Shown here piece after piece: positions 53,608-63,214 of a DNA stretch of 64,000 nt. The notes beneath the pieces were generated by a model. The model did not search any database, had not been told where the DNA came from, and saw nothing but the letters and a program-made list of their open reading frames with translations. A program made the position numbers and the translations under genes. Position 1 is the first letter of the stretch. Each line of letters begins with the position of its first letter. This DNA is from Desulfococcaceae bacterium. Lineage in GTDB: Bacteria; Desulfobacterota; Desulfobacteria; Desulfobacterales; Desulfosalsimonadaceae. The DNA lies in NCBI GenBank assembly GCA_030145385.1, contig JAQYVU010000001.1, positions 124,001 to 188,000 of the forward strand. The letters run 5' to 3'.

Positions 53608-53684
53608 AGTAGGCCGGGATTCATTTCCCGGCACAATTATTTGGGCCTTGAAAACCAGATGTCGGGTAAGACACTCGACCTACA
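53608..53684. repeat. REP/BIME-type palindromic repeat, copy C
   Basis: gtaggccgggattcatttcc/cggc faces gtcgggtaagacactcgacctac. GTAG at both ends. It overlaps the last codons of nifN and lies in the nifN-nifB gap. Confidence 0.8.
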
Positions 53685-55059
53685 TATACGAATATCCAAT
53701 GTCTGACGTCTTCTGACGCTGATCCAAAATCGTATTGGCTATCTGATCAAAGAGGTTCTGCGCCCCGCGATATCCGACATGCAGAATCCGTTGCCCACCG
53801 ATCCGGTCATGGATGGGAAATCCTGCCCGAACCAGGGGAATCTCCTTGCGGCGGGTGACGGAATAGCCCTTGCTGTTTCCAATAAACAGTTCCAAAGACA
53901 TTGACTCGACTTCTGCTTCAATATTTTTAAAATCCATTCCTTCAAGAATTTTCATTTTTTCACTTATATTCTTATCCATGATCTCATTGAGAGTGGATTC
54001 CAGGCGTCCACTTTCACCGCCGGATGCACAAAGAACCGGCACAATCCCGATTTCCGAAAGAAATGACGCCAGTCCCGCCACCAGGTCTTCTTCCCCATAC
54101 AGTGCGGCTTTTAGCCCATTGACATATTTGTGCCCGTCCACATAGGCATCCACCAGCCGCCCACGCTCCTCAACGTATTTCTGGGGAGTCGGTTTTCCGG
54201 ATATTTCTTCCAACGCTTCAAACAGGCGATCCGTTTCTTTGATGCCGATGGGCAGCCCCAACTCATAAGATGGCACATCAAATGTCTCGTTCAGGTACTT
54301 TGCCGCAGATTCGGATTCGGAATTTAATATTCTTCCCATCTGAAGGCTGGCCGAAGCATTGCCGGCATCTTTGATCTGATCTATGGTGGTCCCGCCGGCC
54401 GGAATTTTCTGATATTGCTGCCACAGTGTTCCGTCCATGGTTTGTGAATAATCCGGAAGCAACATATGTTTCAGATCGAAATCAGTAAAAATTTCTTTTA
54501 AATATCTTAAATCCGCAGTCGACAGCATCCCGGCAAATACATTGATATGATCTTTCCGGGTAGTGGTTTTCTCTGCTGCCAGTGTTTTGACGATTTCAAG
54601 GTTTGCGCGATGAAATCCGGTTATATGTGTTCCGCTGTAACTGGGCGTTGATATGTGAACAATCGGGGGTGTCGGTATCTCTTTACGCTGTTTCAGAAAT
54701 TCATAAATAAACATATTCACATCATCTCCAATGGTTTCAGACAGACAGGTGGTTGCCACCCCGATCATTTCCGGCTGATACTGGGCAATAATGTTTTCCA
54801 AAGCGATTTTGATATTTGCTCCGCCCCCGAAAATGGCGGTATCTTCCCCGAAATTCGAACTGGCAATGTCAATGGGTTCTTTAAAATGACTGATCAGATA
54901 CCGTCGAATATAGGTTGAACACCCCTGGGAACCGTGCAGCAGCGGAACTGCCCCGGAAATGCCCCGGATCACCAGTGACGCGCCCAAAGGCGAACACAGC
55001 TTGCACGGATTCTGTGTGGATGTGTGATTTTTGCTTATTTTTTTTCGGGCAGTATTCAT
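53680..55059 (-). CDS. nifN: FeMo-co assembly scaffold NifN
   Basis: 459 residues, NifK/NifN type. NPCKLCSPLGASLVIRGI, HGSQGCSTYIRRYLISHFKEP, ATTCLSETIGDDV and GNSKGYSVTRRKEIPLVR mark the family. It forms the NifEN scaffold with NifE. Its C-terminal codons overlap a REP-like element. Confidence 0.93.
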   Translation of the reverse strand: MNTARKKISKNHTSTQNPCKLCSPLGASLVIRGISGAVPLLHGSQGCSTYIRRYLISHFKEPIDIASSNFGEDTAIFGGGANIKIALENIIAQYQPEMIGVATTCLSETIGDDVNMFIYEFLKQRKEIPTPPIVHISTPSYSGTHITGFHRANLEIVKTLAAEKTTTRKDHINVFAGMLSTADLRYLKEIFTDFDLKHMLLPDYSQTMDGTLWQQYQKIPAGGTTIDQIKDAGNASASLQMGRILNSESESAAKYLNETFDVPSYELGLPIGIKETDRLFEALEEISGKPTPQKYVEERGRLVDAYVDGHKYVNGLKAALYGEEDLVAGLASFLSEIGIVPVLCASGGESGRLESTLNEIMDKNISEKMKILEGMDFKNIEAEVESMSLELFIGNSKGYSVTRRKEIPLVRAGFPIHDRIGGQRILHVGYRGAQNLFDQIANTILDQRQKTSDIGYSYM

Positions 55060-55095
55060 GGTATTAATTCCTTCTTATTTCCCATCATTTTTCAT

Positions 55096-55227
55096 GTTCA
55101 AGAGCTGTTCTGGAATCGACATTTCAGCTGCGAAGAAGTTTACTTTCCATCAATTTATTTCTTCCCGTTTCCAGTATCATTCTTAAAATGAGTTGGAGCG
55201 GTTCAGGAACAAGGCATTTCAGCCTGA
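55096..55227. repeat. Imperfect direct repeat in the nifE-nifN gap
   Basis: gagctgttctggaatcgaca-ttcagct (from 55102) recurs as gagcggttcaggaacaaggc-tttcagcc (from 55196). It is the only long nif gap without an obvious palindrome. Confidence 0.4.
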
Positions 55228-55239
55228 AGACATAGTCTT

Positions 55240-56634
55240 TTATTTCGATGGCTGAATAACAACGTTCCTGAGCTGCTCCGGCTCATTTCCTGAGCGGTGT
55301 GGGGCGAACTGCCACACCGGACTCGTCACTGTATTAAAAATTTCTTTTGCAAAATTCAGCATGCCTTCAAATCCGGCCAACGGTGTTTTCCTCTCATGGT
55401 TATGGTCACAAAACCCGATGCCCATTTTATAGGCAATGGGCCGTTCCTTGACCCCGCCGATAAACAAATCGGCATTTTTCTCAATAATATATTTGGACAG
55501 TTCCAGGGGATTGGCATCATCTAAGATAACGGTGCCGTCATTGCACATGTCCCTGAGTATTTCATAGTCTTTTTCATTACCGGTCTGGGAACCCGCAAGC
55601 ACCACTTCCATTCCCAGATTGCGCAGCGCCTTGATCAGAGAAAATGCCTTGAACGCCCCGCCCACATAGATGGCCGCCCGTTTTCCGGAAACCTGCTCCC
55701 TGATTTTCACCAGCTCAGGATAGATCCGGTTGACTTCAGAACGGACCAGCTCCTGCGCTTTTTCCATAATTTCCGGCTGATCCGGGAAATGTTCGGCCAC
55801 GTCATACAATGCTTTGGCCATGTCTTCGATGCCGAAGTAGGACACCCGGATAAACGGAATCCCGTATTTTTCTTTCATCATTTCGGCAAGCGGGGTCATG
55901 GAACCGGAGCACTGAACCACATTAAGTTTTGCGCCATGCGCCCTTTTGATATCTGCCACCCGGCCGTCACCGGTCATAATGGACACAACATCCACGCCTA
56001 TTTTGCGATAGTAATCCTTGATCATCCAGGCTTCACCGCCGATATTAAACTCACCCATGATGTTTATGGAAATCGGACTGATATCTGCCGTTTCACCGGT
56101 TCCGATCAATTGCGCCAGGGCATCGCATGCCGCCTTATACCCGTCTTTTTTAGTCCCTTTAAAGCCTTCAGAATGTACCGGCAGCACTGGAATGCCTGCT
56201 TCTTTACCGACTTTGCGGCAAACAGCTTCCACATCATCGCCGATAATCCCGACAATACAGGTAGAATAAACAAAAGCGGCTTTTGGCTGATATTGTTCAA
56301 TCAGCTCTGTTAAAGCAGCATAAAGTTTTTTTTCAGCGCCGAAAATGACGTCTCTTTCCTGCAGATCTGTTGAAAAGCTTAACCGATGCAGTTCCGGACC
56401 GGATGACAATGCCCCGCGAATATCCCATGTGTATGCCGCGCAGCCAATGGGACCGTGAATCAGATGCAATGCATCCGCCACCGGATATAAAACCACCCGT
56501 GACCCGCAGAACACACAGGCCCGCTGACTGACGGAACCGGCCAGGCTGTGTTTTTCGCACTGCATGTTAAACGGTTCAGACCCTTTCCGATAAATCTGCT
56601 CTTCGCGTTCTTTGAGTATGGGTATTGTGGTCAT
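55240..56634 (-). CDS. nifE: FeMo-co assembly scaffold NifE
   Basis: 464 residues, NifD/NifE type. RACVFCGSRVVLYPVADALH, HGPIGCAAYTWDIRG, STCIVGIIGDDV, SEGFKGTKKDGY and CSGSMTPLAEMMKEKYGIPF are NifE features. It holds the cofactor precursor during assembly with NifN. Confidence 0.94.
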   Translation of the reverse strand: MTTIPILKEREEQIYRKGSEPFNMQCEKHSLAGSVSQRACVFCGSRVVLYPVADALHLIHGPIGCAAYTWDIRGALSSGPELHRLSFSTDLQERDVIFGAEKKLYAALTELIEQYQPKAAFVYSTCIVGIIGDDVEAVCRKVGKEAGIPVLPVHSEGFKGTKKDGYKAACDALAQLIGTGETADISPISINIMGEFNIGGEAWMIKDYYRKIGVDVVSIMTGDGRVADIKRAHGAKLNVVQCSGSMTPLAEMMKEKYGIPFIRVSYFGIEDMAKALYDVAEHFPDQPEIMEKAQELVRSEVNRIYPELVKIREQVSGKRAAIYVGGAFKAFSLIKALRNLGMEVVLAGSQTGNEKDYEILRDMCNDGTVILDDANPLELSKYIIEKNADLFIGGVKERPIAYKMGIGFCDHNHERKTPLAGFEGMLNFAKEIFNTVTSPVWQFAPHRSGNEPEQLRNVVIQPSK

Positions 56635-56705
56635 GGCTGTGCCTTTCTATAATAAGGAATCATTAATCCTGATTTTTTTGGTTTTAATTTTATATTTTCA
56701 TTAAG

Positions 56706-56805
56706 GGAATTAGGCAGAAGGTCGAAGGCTGAAGGAACTGCTGACTTAAAATCGAAATTGTTGTGTTGCTTTTTACTTCAGCCTTCTACCTTATACCTTC
56801 AACCT
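56706..56805. repeat. Palindromic intergenic repeat, family E, copy 4
   Basis: aggcagaaggtcgaaggctg faces cttcagccttctaccttata and accttcaacc. It lies in the nifK-nifE gap and touches the nifK stop. Confidence 0.6.
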
Positions 56806-58183
56806 ACATAACCAATTCCATGTTGACGTCCGTCGCATCCCGATCCTGCCGATCCATCAATGCGTTTAATATCTTTTCAAGCATCATAATGCCGCCCCGG
56901 TAACCGACGGTAGGCAGATAACTGTGCCCGATCCGGTCATAAATCGGAAACCCGTATCGGATGTAGGGAATGTCTTCATCCTTGGCGATATATTTCACAT
57001 ACGTGTTACCGATTACCAGATCGACGGGATCATTTTTCACCCACTGGTGGAACAGATACATGTCACCGCCTAACTTGATATTCACATCACACGGCACATC
57101 TTTTACGGCTTCGCGCAATTCAGCTTCAAACTTTTTCCCAGCCGGTGAGCCAGTCACAATATGGGTCGGGACCATGTCCAGCGACACCAAAAACTTGGTC
57201 AAAGCCAGCAGCTGATCCGGATCACCCACCAGGCCCACTTTTTTACCGTAGAAATACTGGTGCATGTCAGATATGATATCCATCATCTGGCCCCGTTCAA
57301 ACATCAGGGAATCCGGTACATTCTCACCGGTCATGGTGCGCAGCGCATCAATAAACATGTCGGTCCCGGTCAATCCAATGGGAAGATCCAGAACCTTACA
57401 CGGCACCTTGCACTTGGAGTCCAGGGCAAATCCGGCAGCGCTCGATGCCAGGTTTCCCAATGCAAGGGTTCCCATGCTCTGCCCGGTCTTTTTAAGCGCA
57501 TCAATTTTTACGCCGCCGTCGGGATACATTTTAAAATGGCCGGTCAACGGTCCGTTCAACACGCCGGAGGTATCCGGGAACATGATGATGGGAATTCCCA
57601 TGGCCGCACAGATCCGCTTGATTTCCTCCATATCGGACGGTTCCACATAACCGGGAACAATATTCACTGTTTTTGTTTTTTCCCCGCCGGGTTCTGCAAA
57701 ATAATCCACCATGGCTTTGGTCATATTTGAAAAGCCGGTCACATGAGATCCCACATAACTGGGCGTATTGGCGTGAATGACATATTTGCCTTCCGGTACT
57801 TTCCCACCTGCAGCAGCTTTGCTGGCGATCTGCGGAATATCATCACCGATGGTTTCCGATAAACAGGTGGTGTGTACGGCAATCACATCCGGTTTATATA
57901 CCGTAAACATGTTGTCGATAGCCTGAACCAGATTGGCCTGGCCGCCGAAAACCGATGAACCTTCGGTAAATGCACTGGTGGCAGCCATCACCGGTTCCTT
58001 GTAATGCCGTGTCAATGCGCTTCGATGATATGCGTAGCAGCCCTGAGATCCATGACTGTGGGGAAGACATCCGTGAATTCCCAGGGCAGCATACATGGCA
58101 CCGATCGGCTGGCAGGTTTTTGCCGGATTGACCGTCAAAGCGCTTCGTTCTTTTATTTTTGTAGTTGTGTGTTTTAATAGCAT
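56804..58183 (-). CDS. nifK: Nitrogenase MoFe protein beta subunit NifK
   Basis: 459 residues, the short form typical of anaerobe nitrogenases, lacking the N-terminal ~50-residue extension of Azotobacter NifK. P-cluster cysteines appear in NPAKTCQPIGAMYAALGI, HGSQGCYAYH and HTTCLSETIGDD. Together with NifD it forms the catalytic MoFe protein. Confidence 0.96.
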   Translation of the reverse strand: MLLKHTTTKIKERSALTVNPAKTCQPIGAMYAALGIHGCLPHSHGSQGCYAYHRSALTRHYKEPVMAATSAFTEGSSVFGGQANLVQAIDNMFTVYKPDVIAVHTTCLSETIGDDIPQIASKAAAGGKVPEGKYVIHANTPSYVGSHVTGFSNMTKAMVDYFAEPGGEKTKTVNIVPGYVEPSDMEEIKRICAAMGIPIIMFPDTSGVLNGPLTGHFKMYPDGGVKIDALKKTGQSMGTLALGNLASSAAGFALDSKCKVPCKVLDLPIGLTGTDMFIDALRTMTGENVPDSLMFERGQMMDIISDMHQYFYGKKVGLVGDPDQLLALTKFLVSLDMVPTHIVTGSPAGKKFEAELREAVKDVPCDVNIKLGGDMYLFHQWVKNDPVDLVIGNTYVKYIAKDEDIPYIRYGFPIYDRIGHSYLPTVGYRGGIMMLEKILNALMDRQDRDATDVNMELVM

Positions 58184-58255
58184 CTTATTTGTTCTCCTTG
58201 GACGTTTGATGGCCCCAAAAAATATCTGAATGGCTAAGTTAATAGTTCCATATGC

Positions 58256-58330
58256 AAGGTGTAGTGGTTTTTCAGGCTCGAAATTATACAGGTCGTATCT
58301 TGAGTGTCTGAAAAACCGCTACAACGCCGC
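58256..58330. repeat. Palindromic repeat in the nifD-nifK gap
   Basis: gtagtggtttttcag (58261-58275) pairs with ctgaaaaaccgctac (58308-58322), 14 of 15 bases. Would form a stem in the nif mRNA between nifD and nifK. Confidence 0.7.
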
Positions 58331-58354
58331 AGGTGGAATTATTAGCGACGCCAT

Positions 58355-60022
58355 TTATTCGTCAAAGACATAGTTGGCAGCCAATTCCGGATTCTTCTCC
58401 CATGGTGCTTTTAAAAATCCCCAGATCCTGGAGTTCACCATTCGTTCAATATCCTTGTAGAAATTTATCGCGCCCACAAAACCAGCATAAGGGCCGCCAT
58501 AATCATAGGAGTGGAGCTGTTTCATGGGAATACCGTGTTTCTGGACCGCGTATTTTTCCTTGATGCCGGCACAGAAGATGTCCGGTTTGAATGATTCAAT
58601 CAGTTTGTCTGCTTCATGCTGGGTTAAATCATCGATAATCATAGAGCCGGTTTTCATTTCCGTCATCATGCCGTCGTATTCGGAAAACGCGAGTCCATCT
58701 TCCATCAGCTTTTTTAACTCTTCTGAACTCTTCCGGGGTTTGAAACGATCCTGATCCGGGCTGATTTCCAGCTCCTCAATATTTCTACTGTCTGCGTCCA
58801 CCTTGATATCCGGTAACACTTTGCGGCCTTCATAATCATCCCGATGTCCGAATTCATATCCGGCGCTAAGAGTTTCCATGCCCATCTCTGTAAACAATTC
58901 CTGGTAATGGTGAGCTCGGGAACCGCCCACAAACATCATAGCCCGTTTCCCTTTGGTTCGGGGCCGGATCATCTGCAGCGCATTTTCGATTTCCGGCATT
59001 TCCCCGGCAATGACGGCTTCGACTTTTTCCGTCAGCTTCGGATCTTCAAAATACTGGGCAATTTTCCGCAACGACTTGGCGGTTGCCTGGGCGCCGATAA
59101 AATTCACTTTAATCCAGGGAAGACCGAATTTTGTTTCCATCATTTCCGCGACATAATTGATCGATCGATGGCACATGATCAGGTTCAGATCCGCGGTATG
59201 GGCGTTGGCAAAATCATCGATGCTTGAATTGCCGGAAAATGTGGAAACCAGGGTAATGCCGCATTTTTCAAAAATCCGTTCGATTTCAAATGCGTCCCCG
59301 CCGATGTTATATTCACCGAGCAGGTTGAGTTTAAATTCCCCCTCACGGACGGTATCGTCGTTGCCGATCACGTTTTTGAAAATCCCGTTGTTGGCAATAT
59401 GATGGCCGGCTGACTGGCTGACGCCTTTGTATCCTTCACAGGAAAAACCGAATACATTGATTCCCAGCCTGGCCTTCATTTTCCGGCTGACAGCATGGAT
59501 ATCATCACCGATCAGGCCCACCGGGCAGGTGGCAAATACGGCAATGGCTTTGGGATGAAAATTGTCATACGCTTCCTGGATTGCCTGTTCCAGCTTTTTT
59601 TCCCCGCCGAAAATGATTTCCTTGTCCTGCATGTCCGTTGAAAAGCAGTACGGCATAAAATTGTGACCATCTTCGCTGGTACTCGCGTCTGTCTGGTTCC
59701 GTCGTGTCAGCCAGCTGTAAAAGCCGCAGCCGATGGGACCATGCGTAATATTTATAATGTCACGGGTCGGCCCCAGGACAACGCCCTTGCACCCGGCGTA
59801 ACAGCATCCCCGCTGTCCGATCAGGCCGGGTATGGTCCGGACGTTGGATGAAATTTCCGGGACGTTCTGGTCCTTGTCGACCTTATTAATAACAATCTGT
59901 TTGGCGCGCTTGCGCGCGATTTTTGGCGGATAATCACGCAGCATTTCCTGCTTGATTTTTTCAGGATCCTTACCGTCGAGCAGATGTTTATCTGCAATAT
60001 CGGCATTTGCTGTAGATGCCAT
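58355..60022 (-). CDS. nifD: Nitrogenase MoFe protein alpha subunit NifD
   Basis: 555 residues. P-cluster Cys in RGCCYAGCKGVV, HGPIGCGFYSW and FATCPVGLIGDD; FeMo-co ligands Cys in LIMCHRSINYV and His in MKQLHSYDYGGPY; the substrate-site His/Gln in GVSQSAGHHIANN. A ~50-residue insertion in the C-terminal third (SRNIEELEISPDQDRFKPRK...) is typical of Clostridium/methanogen/sulfate-reducer NifD (cluster III). AGGAGATACAT supports the start. Molybdenum-type, not V or Fe-only. Confidence 0.97.
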   Translation of the reverse strand: MASTANADIADKHLLDGKDPEKIKQEMLRDYPPKIARKRAKQIVINKVDKDQNVPEISSNVRTIPGLIGQRGCCYAGCKGVVLGPTRDIINITHGPIGCGFYSWLTRRNQTDASTSEDGHNFMPYCFSTDMQDKEIIFGGEKKLEQAIQEAYDNFHPKAIAVFATCPVGLIGDDIHAVSRKMKARLGINVFGFSCEGYKGVSQSAGHHIANNGIFKNVIGNDDTVREGEFKLNLLGEYNIGGDAFEIERIFEKCGITLVSTFSGNSSIDDFANAHTADLNLIMCHRSINYVAEMMETKFGLPWIKVNFIGAQATAKSLRKIAQYFEDPKLTEKVEAVIAGEMPEIENALQMIRPRTKGKRAMMFVGGSRAHHYQELFTEMGMETLSAGYEFGHRDDYEGRKVLPDIKVDADSRNIEELEISPDQDRFKPRKSSEELKKLMEDGLAFSEYDGMMTEMKTGSMIIDDLTQHEADKLIESFKPDIFCAGIKEKYAVQKHGIPMKQLHSYDYGGPYAGFVGAINFYKDIERMVNSRIWGFLKAPWEKNPELAANYVFDE

Positions 60023-60079
60023 TATATGTATCTCCTAATTATTTTGTTTTGCTTGATGAGCTCTCAAAACGCCGGGTAT

Positions 60080-60217
60080 CAAAGGCAAAATACAAAAGTT
60101 CACCAAATTTTAAAATTGGCAAGGCGCGCAAATCCTGAGCAATGATTCGTACTTTTCGTACGTTGAAGCGCGAAGAATGCAGCGCAACACAGAATTTGGA
60201 CTTTTTATGAAGCCGTC
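60080..60217. repeat. Dispersed repeat family B, copy 3
   Basis: Contains aaggcgcgcaaatcctgagc, gattcgtacttttcgtacgt, gcgcgaagaatgcagcgcaa and ends ggactttttatgaagccgtc, touching the nifI2 stop. It lies in the nifI2-nifD gap. Confidence 0.75.
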
Positions 60218-60593
60218 AGCCATCGAGAACCACATCGCCGCTCTCCCAAGTCCTCACCCGGATCGCATCCAGGCAGGGCAGTACAAAGATCATGCCGTCA
60301 CCGGATTTACCGGTCTGGTTTTCACGGATAATTGTGGTAACGGTTTTTTCCACCAGATTGTCCGGCACAACGATGATCATGGCGCGTTTGGGAATCATGC
60401 GGCCGCTCTGGCCCAGCTGAGAGATGGCTTCTTCATAGCCTTTTTCAGCACCTTTTAAGAGTTCCACATCCACCAGACCTTTTCCCCGGCCCAGGGCGTT
60501 TCGCGCTGATATGGAAGAAATCCCCGCATCAGACAGCGCCCGTTTGGTCTGGTTCATTTTGTTGATCCGGATAATTGCCATGACTTCTTTCAT
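60216..60593 (-). CDS. nifI2: Nitrogenase-specific PII protein NifI2
   Basis: 125 residues, PII family. KEVMAIIRINKMNQTKRAL, VDVELLKGAEKGYEEAISQLG, PKRAMIIVVPDN and GDGMIFVLPCLDAIRVRT. With NifI1 it switches nitrogenase off when ammonium or 2-oxoglutarate levels change, by binding NifDK; this is established in methanogens. It overlaps nifI1 by 4 bases. Confidence 0.93.
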   Translation of the reverse strand: MKEVMAIIRINKMNQTKRALSDAGISSISARNALGRGKGLVDVELLKGAEKGYEEAISQLGQSGRMIPKRAMIIVVPDNLVEKTVTTIIRENQTGKSGDGMIFVLPCLDAIRVRTWESGDVVLDG

Positions 60594-60946
60594 ATCGTTA
60601 CCTCTTCTATCTCTCCGTCAGGCGTTTGTTTAACCCCTGAACTGATAGTGTAGACTTCTATCACCGGTATGATAAATATCTTACCGTCTCCGTAAGCGCC
60701 TTTATCTCCTGTGCGGGCGGCCTTAATGACGGTTTTGACCACAAAATCCTTGTCCTTGTCATTCACCATGGTCAGCAGCATTTCCTTGGGAATTTCATCA
60801 TAGGTGACTTCCCCGATCTTGATTCCCCGTTGCTTTCCGCGGCCCACGACGGACATCTTGGTGACTCCCGGGAATCCGGCTTCCATTAATGCCGAAAGGA
60901 CGTTATCCACTTTTTCCGGTCTGACGATTGAGCGTACCATTATCAT
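60590..60946 (-). CDS. nifI1: Nitrogenase-specific PII protein NifI1
   Basis: 118 residues from ATG 60946, which has GGAGGAAG upstream; an in-frame start at 60985 overlaps nifH and is unlikely. MIMVRSIVRPEKVDNVLSAL, VVGRGKQRGIKIGEV, and GAYGDGKIFIIPVIEVYTI are PII features. It lies 16 bases after nifH. nifI genes between nifH and nifD mark cluster III (anaerobe) nif. Confidence 0.93.
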   Translation of the reverse strand: MIMVRSIVRPEKVDNVLSALMEAGFPGVTKMSVVGRGKQRGIKIGEVTYDEIPKEMLLTMVNDKDKDFVVKTVIKAARTGDKGAYGDGKIFIIPVIEVYTISSGVKQTPDGEIEEVTI

Positions 60947-60962
60947 TGTTGTCTTCCTCCCT

Positions 60963-61886
<924 letters not shown>

Positions 61887-61987
61887 TTAAATTACTGAAA
61901 TTATATAATTTATTTTTTTATCAGAGCAATAAATGCACTTATAAAGACGTACAATTGTGGGCTTTTTTGATGCGACAAAAGTGTAGA

Positions 61988-62017
61988 CAACAACAATAAG
62001 GACGGACATTGTTGTTG
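61988..62017. promoter_or_regulatory. Dyad upstream of nifH
   Basis: caacaacaat (61988-61997) and attgttgttg (62008-62017): perfect 10-bp inverted arms, centre-to-centre 20 bases, about 140 bases upstream of the sigma-54 site. No TGT-N10-ACA NifA site was found nearby. Possible activator site or hairpin. Confidence 0.4.
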
Positions 62018-62100
62018 GTTGAAAAATAGTCTTGGTGACAGTCTTTAAAAAGCCTTAACGGGAAAACAAAAGAATTGGGGGGTGTCAAGCAGAGATATGA

Positions 62101-62382
62101 CGTCACCTCTATTGCTTCAAAACCGTCACAGCGCTCTTAAGCTATGGTAATGAAGTGTCTGAGCAACCAGTTTGTGGTACCGCTCTCACCGATAAACAGT
62201 ACCGTTGTGTCTGTGGTTGCCACCGTAACAGAGCTTTTCAATACCCGAATCATCTTCTAAGGGTGCGTCTTCCGCGGGAAAATATGACAAGGGATAGATG
62301 GAGAAGTGCAAGGATTGAGTTGAATGGTGAACGACTTTTTGCAATAAGAACAGATTGGGATTATACCACCCACGGCCTCTAA
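62101..62382 (+). pseudogene. Possible remnant of a TnpB-like zinc-ribbon transposase
   Basis: An open frame from 62101 (GTG at 62155) encodes CGTALTDKQYRCVCGC, which resembles the zinc ribbon of IS200/IS605 TnpB, but the first Cys pair is incomplete and no RuvC motifs surround it. If correct it is a decayed fragment; the match is weak. Confidence 0.25.
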
Positions 62383-63214
62383 TTTTTGAAAATCCAGATT
62401 CGATTTTACAGTGTCATAAATAATCTCTATTTCTTGATACTATTCTCTTATCACAGGTTGGATTCGGCATGGCATTTCTTGGTGATATCTGCGGTTTTTT
62501 GAGTTACTCCGACCACAAGATATCGATTTTGAAATTTTGGGTTAATCGGCAAGAATCCTATTGGTAAGGTGCACAGGTGGCCAGGGTTTTTACGGCGAGC
62601 ATAAGCTATTGAATTCTTCACTGGCATGTTGATTTTGACAGCGAGCACTTGTGGCTTTGATTTTTTCTCACTTCATTTTGAGGAATTTTTTAAACTTAAA
62701 TGGATGTAATGGCTTTTTTTATTGCGAATATCTATTTAAGGCCTCCCCAATCTGACTTCAGTAAGTGTATCCAAGCAACAATACCTTTTTTAAATTGCCG
62801 ATCAATGATATCATTTTCTCTCTCTGGTATAGAACTTTAATACTTGACAAATACATCCGGTACGCCATTTCTCCGGCCCTGATTTTGAAGTGATCAAAAT
62901 CATAAACCCATTTCGTGTAAAGATTATTTACAAATTGCAAATAAACCCTCATATAGACAATTTTAAAAGTTCAGCATCAGGAAAACGTATCCGTGTTTGC
63001 TTGGTGCGTGCCGATAAAGAAAAAATGTCCTTGGGAACCGTTCAGTCTACAGTTACAGACAATTATACCCTGTTAAACAGTATAAAACCGTGCAAAAATC
63101 CACTTTGTTTAAAAAAAGGTTTAATTTTTGCATATTTTAGGAATTCGGACTCAGGCCCTAATAAAAAAAATAAAAATAAAAATTCAGTTATGCACTATGC
63201 AAGGAGGATAAGGC
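62383..63214. other. Degenerate gene-poor stretch
   Basis: No gene I can support. Short frames on both strands (62451-62648, 62758-62952 and 62890-63261) lack ribosome sites and recognisable motifs. It looks like decayed accessory DNA beyond the nif promoter region. Confidence 0.5.

Noticed and set aside
58355-60022. Vanadium or iron-only nitrogenase
   Set aside because: NifD ligand motifs are Mo-type, and there is no VnfG/AnfG delta-subunit gene between D and K.
62451-62648. 65-residue minus-strand frame
   Set aside because: No ribosome site or recognisable motif in decayed sequence.
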